Assembly: GCA_025062175.1 (NCBI GenBank)
Contig: JANXAX010000128.1
Location: forward strand, 1-7,206
Source: Anaerolineae bacterium
GTDB lineage: Bacteria > Chloroflexota > Anaerolineae > 4572-78 > NAK82
DNA length: 7,206 bases
Direction of reading: 5' to 3'
Shown here: in pieces, positions 1 to 6,877 of the stretch
Layout of the letters: each line of letters opens with the position of its first letter
How positions within the stretch are numbered: position 1 is the first letter of the stretch
Made by a program: the position numbers and the translations under genes
The notes under the pieces: model-generated
Seen by the model: only the letters and a program-made list of their open reading frames with translations
Database searches by the model: none
Told to the model about the DNA's origin: nothing

Positions 1-600
1 AACGATGAGCTGGTCGCCACATGGGGCAACCTGGCCAACCGGGTGCTGAGCTTCGCCTATCGCCACTTCGACGGGCGCGTGCCGCTGCCCGCCACGATGG
101 ACGATGCTGACTGTGAGATGCTGGCACGCAGTGAAGCGGGATTCCGCGACGTCGGCAGTTTATATGCCGCGGTGAAGCTCAAAGCCGCCCTGGAGGAGGC
201 GATGAGCATCGCCCGCGCGGCAAACGTCTATCTCGACCAGAAGGCGCCTTGGTTCCAGATCAGGAACAATCCCCAAGCAGCGGCCACGACAGTCTATGTG
301 ATGTTGCGCGTGATTGATAACCTGAAAATTTTGCTGGCGCCGGTGTTGCCCTTCACCAGCCAGCGCCTGCACGAGATGCTGGGTTATGATGGGCAGCTCT
401 TTGGACGCCAGTACACGCAGACCTTCGCCGAATCCACTCGTGCCCATATCGCTTTGTGCTACGACGGCAGCCAGGCGGTGGGGAAATGGCAGCCCTCGCA
501 GTTGCCACCGGGGCAAGTATTGCGCGAGCCAGCGCCCCTCTTCAAGAAGCTGGACGAGGACACCGCCGAAAAAGAGCTGGCGCGCCTGTTAGGCAGCTGA
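1..600 (+). CDS. metG: Methionyl-tRNA synthetase, C-terminal part (5' end outside window)
   Basis: This class I aminoacyl-tRNA synthetase charges tRNA-Met with methionine in the cytoplasm. Only the last 199 residues are present, open from the first base; the Rossmann catalytic core and its KMSKS loop lie upstream of the window. What remains is the helical anticodon-binding domain. It starts with NDELVATWGNLANR, where N10 and R14 of the fragment align with E. coli N391 and R395, which read the CAU anticodon. The motif VYLDQKAPW follows, and its W84 corresponds to E. coli W461. The LLAPVLPFTSQRLHEML stretch (111-127) and the closing PLFKKLDED (169-177) are also typical. The protein ends about 20 residues after that point, so there is no C-terminal EMAP/Trbp111-like tRNA-binding domain and it is the short form of the enzyme. 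It converges on the transporter gene. The family call is confident; upstream organisation and regulation cannot be seen. Confidence 0.95.
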   Translation, partial: NDELVATWGNLANRVLSFAYRHFDGRVPLPATMDDADCEMLARSEAGFRDVGSLYAAVKLKAALEEAMSIARAANVYLDQKAPWFQIRNNPQAAATTVYVMLRVIDNLKILLAPVLPFTSQRLHEMLGYDGQLFGRQYTQTFAESTRAHIALCYDGSQAVGKWQPSQLPPGQVLREPAPLFKKLDEDTAEKELARLLGS

Positions 601-681
601 ACACGCCCTGATTTATCCTCTTTCTATCGCGGACCATGGCACCCTCGGAGGCATGAAGTCGTCTGTGTGCAAATGTTCACC

Positions 682-722
682 CGTGGATAACCTGCCGTTT
701 CTGTGGATACGTTTCTGGATAT
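682..722 (-). promoter_or_regulatory. Cluster of three DnaA-box-like nonamers
   Basis: Read on the - strand, 690-682 is TTATCCACG and 710-702 is GTATCCACA. Each differs from the TTATCCACA consensus at one position. A third nonamer at 722-714, ATATCCAGA, differs at two. All three point the same way, with 20 and 12 bases between successive starts. Clusters like this occur at replication origins, at DnaA-titrating sites and in DnaA-regulated promoters. No dnaA, dnaN or AT-rich unwinding element is nearby and no box matches perfectly, so an origin is unlikely. A titration or regulatory site, or chance, remains possible. Confidence 0.25.
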
Positions 723-830
723 GAGCCACCCCCCAAGATCTCAGGCATTAACCGCGGCAGGCGACTGAGGTAGCGAGTGGCGTCTCACTTTTAGGGGTAG
801 CTTTTAGGCCTGAGATAGATGGTATCCCTA
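691..830 (+). repeat. Overlapping inverted and direct repeats, possible structured RNA or terminator region
   Basis: Three pairings are visible. CCTGCCG (691-697) is complementary to CGGCAGG (755-761). ATCTCAGGC (738-746) is complementary to GCCTGAGAT (808-816), 9 of 9 bases. TAGGGGTA (792-799) can pair with TATCCCTA (823-830), with one G-U pair that works only in a + strand transcript. The first and second stems overlap in an interleaved way, and so do the second and third, so they would form pseudoknots or be alternatives. CTTTTAGG is also repeated at 788-795 and 801-808. Nothing matches a riboswitch or small RNA family that I recognise. The loops are long (22 to 61 nt), so each stem alone is weak. 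Confidence 0.3.
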
Positions 831-915
831 CTGGAAGGGCAGGAAAGTTCACACCCATTAGTTTCTGGTCCTCATACCGAAGCCGAGTAGCGGCACAGAA
901 GCAACCAGGCGCCCG

Positions 916-1785
916 TCACACTTGCGCCAGGGTCATGCCGCCCAACACCAGTCCAGCGCCGGCGGCGGTGGCCAGGGTCAGTGGCTCGTTCAGCACCCAG
1001 ACGCCCAGCAGAGTGGAGACGACCGGCGTCAGATACAGAAAAACACCTGCCTGGGAGATGGGCAGCTGCTTCGCCGCATGCCACCATAACAGATAGGCTG
1101 CCGCTCCACAGCCGAGAGCCAGCCCTAACAGCGCTCCCCACGTTTCGGCGGACCAACGCAGCGTTATACCTTCTGCGACAGCAACCGGCGTCATCGCCAA
1201 GGCACCGATCAGGCCGGCAAGCGCCGTCACCGGCAACGGGCCATATGCCAGCACCAGTCGCTTGCCAGCGACAATGTAAAACGCCCCCGCCAGCGTTGCC
1301 AACAGAGCTAGCCCGTTCCCCAGCACCCGCACACAGGTCTCCACATCGCCGGCCCACACTCCCCCCAAAGTGATTAGGGTGACGCCGAACAATCCCATCA
1401 CCAAACCACCCGCCGCACGCCAGCTCATCGGTTCTCTTAACACCCAGACCCCCAGCACCGCACTGAGGATGGGATAGGCATTCATAATCAGCCCTACATC
1501 CACGGTGGTGGTATAAGCAAGCGCCAGATTCTGAAATACATAGGCTACTCCCTCACCGATAATCCCCAGAGCCAGAAATAAGGGCCATTCACGCCAGGCC
1601 CGGCGGAGGGAGTAGCGCATACCGCTTGAAATATTCACGACGAGCATCAGCACGCAGCTGGTGATCCACCAACGCAACGCTGCAACTGCCAATGGTCCCA
1701 TTTGGTTCATCGCCATGCGCGTGAGCAAGAAACTGGTACCCCACAACACCGCCGCGACGGCAGCAGATACATATGCAATCCACAT
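916..1785 (-). CDS. EamA/DMT-superfamily transporter, ten predicted membrane helices
   Basis: This 289-residue inner-membrane protein belongs to the drug/metabolite transporter superfamily (EamA, RhaT/YdcZ-like). The family exports or imports small metabolites such as amino acids, sugars or nucleobases; the substrate cannot be told from the sequence. The hydrophobic pattern fits ten helices arising from two EamA repeats. The internal duplication is plain: LGVWVLREP at 111-119 in repeat one is echoed by LGVWVLNEP at 260-268 in repeat two, each ending a helix pair and followed by another helix. The N-terminal AAVLWGTSFLLTRMA (11-25) and NLALAYTTTVDVGLIMNAYPI (86-106) are also typical. The length is normal for the family and no residue stands out as broken. 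The ATG follows the smc stop after one base (TAA-T-ATG), so translation is probably coupled to smc. It is likely the last gene of the obg-smc operon and converges on metG. Confidence 0.9.
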   Translation of the reverse strand: MWIAYVSAAVAAVLWGTSFLLTRMAMNQMGPLAVAALRWWITSCVLMLVVNISSGMRYSLRRAWREWPLFLALGIIGEGVAYVFQNLALAYTTTVDVGLIMNAYPILSAVLGVWVLREPMSWRAAGGLVMGLFGVTLITLGGVWAGDVETCVRVLGNGLALLATLAGAFYIVAGKRLVLAYGPLPVTALAGLIGALAMTPVAVAEGITLRWSAETWGALLGLALGCGAAAYLLWWHAAKQLPISQAGVFLYLTPVVSTLLGVWVLNEPLTLATAAGAGLVLGGMTLAQV

Positions 1786-1786
1786 A

Positions 1787-4700
1787 TTACCGACACCCTG
1801 CCTCTTCTAGCCGCAGTGAGATCACCCGAGATACTGTGTCTTTGCCCATCGAGATACCATAGATGGTCTTGGCAGCCTCGACTGTGTGACGATTGTGGGT
1901 GATCACGATGAACTGTGTCTGCTGGGAGAGCTCTTCTAACACCTGTCGAAAACGTCCGACGTTGGCTTCGTCGAGCATAGCATCCACCTCGTCCAGGGTG
2001 CAGAATGGTGTCGGTCTGACCTTGAGCAGGGCAAATATCAACGCAACCGCTGTCAACGCGCGTTCACCTCCCGAGAGCATCGCCAAGGTGCGCGCACGCT
2101 TACCAGGCGGGCGGGCGATAATGTCAATCCCAGTCTGCGCGACATTTTGAGGATCGGTCAGCACGAGATCAGCGTCTCCCCCGTTAAACAGGCGCTTGAA
2201 ATATGCCTTGAACTCTCGGGAGACGGCATGGAACGTGGCAAGGAAATCGTGCTCGACGCGTTGGTCCAGCTCAGCGACGACGCGGCGCAGGTTAGCAGCC
2301 GCTTGTTCCAGATCGTCGATCTGACTCCTCAGAAACTCATAGCGTGTGCGCACCTCCTCATACTCTTCAGGTGCATTCAGATTGACACTGCCCAGCTGAC
2401 TCAATTGCACCCGTAAGTTACGGATTTCTGTTTCGAGATCTTCAGGGATTTCATCCACAATCGGAAGGGCTGAGACCAGCGGATGGAGCGGGAGGGGTGG
2501 TTGACCATTTACGCCTTCGCTCAGGGATATATCAACCAAGCCCAGCTCGCTCTCGATCTGACGCCGCAATGAGCGCAGTGCGTCCTGGCAACGTGTCAGC
2601 TCTAAGGTGGAACGCGCGTGCTCACTCTCCAGATGACGCAGGTGCTCGCGTTGCCGACGTTCCTCTTCCTCAAGCATAGATTGACATCCGATCAGATCCT
2701 CAAGTTCGGCCTCTGCGGGTGTGATCAAGGCACCTAATGCACGGATCTGTTCGGCAAGGTGGGTTAAGCGCTCGCGCTGTCCGTCCAGCTGTGCCGTCAA
2801 AAGCGCGATTTCATGCGCCAGCACCTCGACACGGGCTTGCCTGCTCTTCAGATGACTGTTCGCTTCGTCCAGCGCGGCCATATCTCCTTCTAAGAGAGCG
2901 CGTTGTCGTTCCACCTGGACTTGAGCAGCGGTCAGGACGGCTTGCGCCTGAGCCATCTCGGTAAGCCATGTCTCCTGGGTCAGCATGGCCGCCTCCTGGG
3001 CCAGCTGTTCGGATGCCGATTGGGCCTTATGGTGTTCTTGCTTGAGCTGTTCTATTTCTGCCACCAGGTGCTCCGCGCGTTGGATCAACTCGGCATGCTT
3101 GGCGTGGGCACGTTTCGCAAGATCACATTGCCACTCTGCAGCCTGCCTCGTGCGCTCCATTTCATGCCTCAAAGCGGCGCTCTCATGTTCGAGGACGCGA
3201 CGTTGCGTCTCCAGTTCGGTGGCCTCCTGCCTCATCCGTTGTAGCGCAGCTTGTGCCTGAATGAGATCAGCCCGACATTGCTCCAGACGTCGGGACAATT
3301 CTTGTTCAGTCGCCTGACGGGTCTGGATAGCGGACGGCAGTTCGAACCATTCTCGCTGACGCCTCAGCAGACCTGCGCCTCGTTCACCTTCAGCGCTGCC
3401 TCCCGTGATACTGCCCCCTGAACGCACCAGTTCGCCGGCAAGTGTCACGATCTGAAAACTCCCCAGAAGAGAACGGAGGATGCGACGTGCTGTTGACAGA
3501 TCCTCGACCACGATGGTGCGACCGAGCAACAGCTGCAACACTGACTGCAACTGTTCCGCACACGTCACCAGCGCGCTGGCGACACCCAAAACCCTGTTGT
3601 CGTGACAAGACAAGATAATTGGCTTGGGTGGATGGATCGTGTCCAATGGGAGGAACGTGGCACGCCCCCTTCGAGTGGTTTTGAGGTATGCGATCGCGGC
3701 CTCAGCGTCGGCCCATGTGGCCACCACGATGTTCTGTAGATGCGCACCGAGCGCCGTCTCGATCGCGAGCTCCAAAGGCGGCGGCACGCGCAGCAGCTGG
3801 GCCACCGTACCCAAGACACCTCGTAACCGGCCTTTTTCAGCCGCAGTCAGCACTGCACGCACACCTTCGTAATAACCAGTTAGCTCGCGTTGCATTTTGT
3901 TCAGGAGGTCATAACGTGCCTGCAAAGCGTCCAGCTGGCGGCGACAAGCCTCGTGCTCTTCCCTTGCTGCGGCAAGTTGCCGCTCCATTTCATGAATGTA
4001 ATGCGACTGTTCCTCTATGCGCCTGTGCAAATCTGCGATCACGCCTTCCAGTTCGTCATATGCTCTTATCTTTGCATGCAGCTGCTCCTCTATCGCAAGA
4101 CATTCCTGCAGATAGGCATCACGGGCCGCCGCAGCTTGTATTGCTTCGCGCTCCACTTGGGCGATCTGTTCCTGGAGGTGTTGCAGCTGGGCGTTTCGAT
4201 TAAGGAGCTGATCGGCCAGCTGCCGGGTATACTGTTCAGCGCGCCTTTGTCGCTCGGCCAGTTCTTCTCGTCTGGCACGTTCTTGTTCCAACTGCGTATC
4301 TAGCTCTCGGATACGTTGCTGGGCAGATTGGAGCAGTTCCGTTGCCTGAACCAGTGCCGTCTGGGAGCGTGCCATTTTGTCTTGAAGCGCCTCCCGCGAG
4401 CGTTCCAACGCCTCGATGTCGCGCAGCAGTTCATCTCGTTGGACGTTGAGCATGTGCACCCGCTCTTCGCCAACTGCTAGCTCACGCCGCAGTATTTCGG
4501 CCTCGGTGTGCAGGGCGCTGCTTTGACGATGCCACTCACCGATCTGGATACGCAGGGCATTTTGTCGAGCGGTCAGGTGCGCCATCTCGGAAACGAGGTT
4601 TTCCAACTTTTGTGCCTGAGCTTCCACCGTCAGGCGGTGACGTTCCTCCGTTTGTCTTGCCTGGTGCAGCTGCCGTTGCGCCTGACACCATTGGTAACCA

Positions 4701-5392
4701 TACCAAGTCCGCAACAGTTCGCGGAGATTAGCCGAGATCACTTGGTGGGTACGGGCGCGTTCCGCCTGGCGTTCCAGCTGCTTCAGGCGGGGCTCGAGCT
4801 CGCCCAAGATGTCATGGAGGCGCACCAAATTGGCCTGCGTGGCGTCCAGACGCGCCAAGGCTTCTGTACGTCGCGCGTGATGTAATCCGATCCCAGCTGC
4901 ATCCTCCACTAGGGCACGGCGTTCCTCCGGCCGCAATGATAATATGGCATCCACCAGTCCCTGGCCGATATGGAGGTACGTACGCTGGCCCAACCCACTC
5001 GCGGCGAGTAACTCCGTGATGTCGCGCAAGCGCACTCGATTGCCGTTCAACAGGTATTCGCTCTGTCCGTCCCGTGACGCGCGCCGCGTGAGGGTGACTT
5101 CGACATAGTCGACTGGCAGCCAACCGTCATGGTTGTCCAACACTAGGGTGACGGTGGCCAAGCCCAGGCGGGGGCGGCTGTCCGAACCAGAGAAAATCAG
5201 GTCCTCCGTCTTGCGGATGCGCAGCGCGGTGTAGCTCTGCTCGCCGAGCACCCAGCGGATGGCATCGGCCACGTTACTCTTGCCGCTGCCATTCGGCCCC
5301 ACAATGGCCGTAATACCAGCGTCGAAGTGAAAGATGGTTCTGTTGGCAAAGGATTTATAGCCTTGCAGCTCCAACATCTTGAGGCGCATCAT
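1787..5392 (-). CDS. smc: Chromosome segregation ATPase SMC
   Basis: SMC dimers, with ScpA and ScpB, load on the chromosome and compact and separate sister DNA by ATP-driven loop extrusion. The 1201 residues (usual length about 1180-1200) form a complete protein. The N-terminal head has Walker A GPNGSGKS (32-39), Q-loop Q52, and R58, which aligns with the DNA-sensing arginine R57 of B. subtilis. A coiled-coil arm rich in Q, E, R, A and L spans about 170-505. The hinge runs from about 520 to 670 and ends in GGSITGGS, and the return arm spans about 680-1030. The C-terminal head has signature LSGGE (1106-1110), Walker B ending in D1134-E1135, D-loop LDEANV and the ITHNR switch. Nothing essential is missing. 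An in-frame open stretch continues 102 codons upstream into obg, but its residues are obg read in another frame. MRLKMLELQGYKSF is the family N-terminus, so the start is ATG 5392 or the adjacent ATG 5389. A weak GGTGA lies 10 nt upstream, inside the obg end. scpA and scpB are not in the window. Confidence 0.97.
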   Translation of the reverse strand: MMRLKMLELQGYKSFANRTIFHFDAGITAIVGPNGSGKSNVADAIRWVLGEQSYTALRIRKTEDLIFSGSDSRPRLGLATVTLVLDNHDGWLPVDYVEVTLTRRASRDGQSEYLLNGNRVRLRDITELLAASGLGQRTYLHIGQGLVDAILSLRPEERRALVEDAAGIGLHHARRTEALARLDATQANLVRLHDILGELEPRLKQLERQAERARTHQVISANLRELLRTWYGYQWCQAQRQLHQARQTEERHRLTVEAQAQKLENLVSEMAHLTARQNALRIQIGEWHRQSSALHTEAEILRRELAVGEERVHMLNVQRDELLRDIEALERSREALQDKMARSQTALVQATELLQSAQQRIRELDTQLEQERARREELAERQRRAEQYTRQLADQLLNRNAQLQHLQEQIAQVEREAIQAAAARDAYLQECLAIEEQLHAKIRAYDELEGVIADLHRRIEEQSHYIHEMERQLAAAREEHEACRRQLDALQARYDLLNKMQRELTGYYEGVRAVLTAAEKGRLRGVLGTVAQLLRVPPPLELAIETALGAHLQNIVVATWADAEAAIAYLKTTRRGRATFLPLDTIHPPKPIILSCHDNRVLGVASALVTCAEQLQSVLQLLLGRTIVVEDLSTARRILRSLLGSFQIVTLAGELVRSGGSITGGSAEGERGAGLLRRQREWFELPSAIQTRQATEQELSRRLEQCRADLIQAQAALQRMRQEATELETQRRVLEHESAALRHEMERTRQAAEWQCDLAKRAHAKHAELIQRAEHLVAEIEQLKQEHHKAQSASEQLAQEAAMLTQETWLTEMAQAQAVLTAAQVQVERQRALLEGDMAALDEANSHLKSRQARVEVLAHEIALLTAQLDGQRERLTHLAEQIRALGALITPAEAELEDLIGCQSMLEEEERRQREHLRHLESEHARSTLELTRCQDALRSLRRQIESELGLVDISLSEGVNGQPPLPLHPLVSALPIVDEIPEDLETEIRNLRVQLSQLGSVNLNAPEEYEEVRTRYEFLRSQIDDLEQAAANLRRVVAELDQRVEHDFLATFHAVSREFKAYFKRLFNGGDADLVLTDPQNVAQTGIDIIARPPGKRARTLAMLSGGERALTAVALIFALLKVRPTPFCTLDEVDAMLDEANVGRFRQVLEELSQQTQFIVITHNRHTVEAAKTIYGISMGKDTVSRVISLRLEEAGCR

Positions 5393-5402
5393 TTGGATGC
5401 TT

Positions 5403-6668
5403 TCACCACAACCACTCCAAATCGATATTTCCAATGCGCACAGTGTCGCCTGGCTGCACGCCAGCACGGCGCAGCGCCTCCAGCACCCCCATCGCTTCCA
5501 TCTGGCGCTGAGCCCGCTCGGCGGCATCGGCATACTGCCACATGGTGCGCGCCACCAGCTGCTCGATGCGCTTTCCTTCGACCAGCCAGATCTCACCTTC
5601 GCGCCGCACCGTAAACCCAGGTGTCTCATCGAGACGGAAGACAGGCACTGCGGTTGGCATGGGCGCCGGCGGCAACGTTTGCAACAGCTGACCGACATAG
5701 CGCATCAGCTGCCAGACCCCCTGACCGGTGGCTGCCGAAATGGGAAACACTCTTCTCTCGCGGGACAGGCGCTTTTCGACCACTGGCCAGCGCGCTTGCG
5801 CCTCTGGCAAGTCCATCTTGTTGAAGGCGATCACCTGAGGCCGTTCTACCAGGAGGGGATTGTACAGACGCAATTCCTCGTTGATCTTGATATAATGATC
5901 GAAGACCTCGGGCTGGCTGCCGTCCAACACGTGGATCAATAGACGCGTCCGCTCGACGTGGCGCAGGAACTGATGGCCCAATCCAGCGCCGGCGTGGGCG
6001 CCCTCGATCAAACCGGGAAGATCGGCCAGGACGAATTCATATTCGCCATCGACTGACACGACTCCCAGATTGGGCTGCAGCGTGGTAAAAGGGTAGTCAG
6101 CGATTTTAGGTTTTGCCGCGCTGACGACGGAAAGCAGTGTGCTCTTGCCCGCGTTGGGCATACCGATCAACCCGACATCGGCTAGGAGTTTCAGCTCCAA
6201 GCGGAGCCAGCGCCGCTCGCCCGGCTCGCCCTTTTCGGCGATCCGGGGCGCCTGATGAACCGAGGTGGCAAAACGGGCGTTCCCTCTTCCTCCGCGTCCA
6301 CCGCGCGCCACCACGATGCGTTGGCCGGGGGTGGCCAGGTCGGCCAACAGCGCACCGCTCTCGGCATCATAGACCACCGTGCCGACCGGCACGCGAATGA
6401 CCACGTCGTGGCCACGCGCACCCGTTTGATTCTTGCCGCGTCCGTGAGCGCCGCGGCCGGCGGCAAAGTGCGTCTGCTGATGCAGCGGGAACAGGGTGTT
6501 CATCTGAGCGTCCGCCTCCAGGATGACATCGCCACCGTCACCGCCGTCGCCCCCGGCTGGACCACCGCGCGGCACGTATTTTTCCCGACGGAAGGCGACA
6601 ATGCCGTTGCCTCCATCACCACCCCGCACGTAAATTTTCGCCTCGTCGATAAAACCAAAGGTTTCCAT
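5403..6668 (-). CDS. obg: GTPase Obg (CgtA) with C-terminal OCT domain
   Basis: Obg is an essential GTPase that binds the maturing 50S ribosomal subunit and links growth to nutrient and (p)ppGpp state. The 421-residue protein has three domains in order. The glycine-rich Obg fold (1-158) contains VRGGDGGNG, the GGPAGGDGGDGGDV run and GGRGGRGN, which build its type-II helices. The G domain (about 160-330) has G1 GMPNAGKST (169-177), G2 PFTT (193-196), G3 DLPG (216-219), G4 NKMD (283-286) and G5 SAA (311-313), all intact. The OCT domain (about 350-421), as in Firmicutes and Chloroflexota, ends GDTVRIGNIDLEWLW. The ATG at 6668 gives the canonical N-terminus (ETFGFIDEAKIYVRGG) and has no strong Shine-Dalgarno sequence. 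The usual neighbours rplU and rpmA are absent. smc follows after 10 nt, so obg heads the presumed operon, driven by the promoter in the AT-rich gap upstream. Confidence 0.97.
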   Translation of the reverse strand: METFGFIDEAKIYVRGGDGGNGIVAFRREKYVPRGGPAGGDGGDGGDVILEADAQMNTLFPLHQQTHFAAGRGAHGRGKNQTGARGHDVVIRVPVGTVVYDAESGALLADLATPGQRIVVARGGRGGRGNARFATSVHQAPRIAEKGEPGERRWLRLELKLLADVGLIGMPNAGKSTLLSVVSAAKPKIADYPFTTLQPNLGVVSVDGEYEFVLADLPGLIEGAHAGAGLGHQFLRHVERTRLLIHVLDGSQPEVFDHYIKINEELRLYNPLLVERPQVIAFNKMDLPEAQARWPVVEKRLSRERRVFPISAATGQGVWQLMRYVGQLLQTLPPAPMPTAVPVFRLDETPGFTVRREGEIWLVEGKRIEQLVARTMWQYADAAERAQRQMEAMGVLEALRRAGVQPGDTVRIGNIDLEWLW

Positions 6669-6708
6669 AAATACTTGTCCCGACTTGTGAGCCTCGTCTT
6701 GGAGCGTG

Positions 6709-6730
6709 AATTTGACACAATCTTCAAATT
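6709..6730. promoter_or_regulatory. 22-bp dyad over the predicted obg start point, possible operator
   Basis: AATTTGA (6709-6715) and TCAAATT (6724-6730) are perfect 7-bp inverted copies separated by 8 bases. The dyad overlaps the proposed -10 hexamer of obg at one end and covers the expected transcription start (about 6721). A bound dimeric regulator there would block RNA polymerase, so a repressor site is a reasonable inference. The sequence is AT-rich and a 7-bp match could arise by chance. No regulator gene is visible nearby, and I cannot assign the dyad to a known factor family. Confidence 0.35.
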
Positions 6731-6733
6731 ATA
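6728..6733 (-). promoter_or_regulatory. Probable -10 element of the obg promoter
   Basis: On the - strand 6733-6728 reads TATAAT, a perfect sigma-70 -10 hexamer, in an AT-rich island between GC-rich genes. It would start transcription near 6721 and give a leader of about 54 nt before the obg ATG. The -35 region 17-18 bases upstream (about 6751-6757, TTAGCT or TTTAGC) matches the consensus poorly. An overlapping TGCTATATA could act as an extended -10, which would lessen the need for a good -35. Position and sequence support the call; there is no experimental evidence in hand. Confidence 0.5.
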
Positions 6734-6877
6734 TAGCAATATCCCAATAAAGCTAAAAAAGACACAGAGGTATCAACCGAGGTAGAGCTGTTGTGCGAGA
6801 AACAAGGGTGCTCTCGGAGCGCGCTAGATGTGTGACCACCACGAATCCTTTGGGGCTAGCTGGAGGGACACCATCGC

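Larger units (their letters stand above)
601..915. other. Convergent intergenic region, no gene seen
   Basis: This 315-base gap separates the stop codons of metG (+) and the transporter gene (-). I found no ORF with recognisable protein character, no tRNA, and no hairpin followed by a T-run that would make a clear intrinsic terminator on either strand, although two genes should end here. It does contain DnaA-box-like nonamers (682-722) and several inverted and direct repeats (691-830), annotated separately. A small GCCG/CGGC stem with a 5-nt loop sits at about 882-894, on the - strand downstream of the transporter stop. It has no T-tract and is too weak to call a terminator. Confidence 0.6.

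Noticed and set aside
872..1357. 161-codon open frame on the - strand
   Set aside because: It overlaps the transporter gene in another frame, and its composition is that of a shadow with no membrane pattern or motif.
3688..4303. Two + strand open frames (171 and 137 codons) opposite smc
   Set aside because: They are antisense to the end of the first SMC coiled coil and the start of the hinge. Long GC-rich coiled-coil genes commonly throw such shadows.
5393..5698. A 102-codon in-frame extension at the smc N-terminus overlapping obg
   Set aside because: The added residues (runs of R, S, W and C) are obg read in another frame and do not resemble SMC. The conserved N-terminus MRLKMLELQGYKSF starts at 5392/5389, right after the obg stop.
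6530..6640. GGN-rich repetitive sequence within obg
   Set aside because: This is the normal glycine-rich coding of the Obg domain, not a DNA repeat element.
6712..6717. Perfect TTGACA on the + strand suggesting a divergent promoter
   Set aside because: The bases 17 downstream (AGCAAT) are a poor -10, and no + strand gene follows within the window. The match is better explained as part of the dyad at the obg start.
6255..6785. 176-codon open frame on the + strand opposite the start of obg
   Set aside because: Most of it is the antisense of the glycine-rich Obg domain, and the remainder runs through the AT-rich promoter gap. No motif or ribosome binding site supports it.
6786..6825. Possible hairpin (GAGC...GCTC with inner TTGT/ACAA, - strand) as terminator of the upstream gene
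   Set aside because: The stem is interrupted, and the nearest T-run (6760-6755) is about 25 bases away, too far for an intrinsic terminator.
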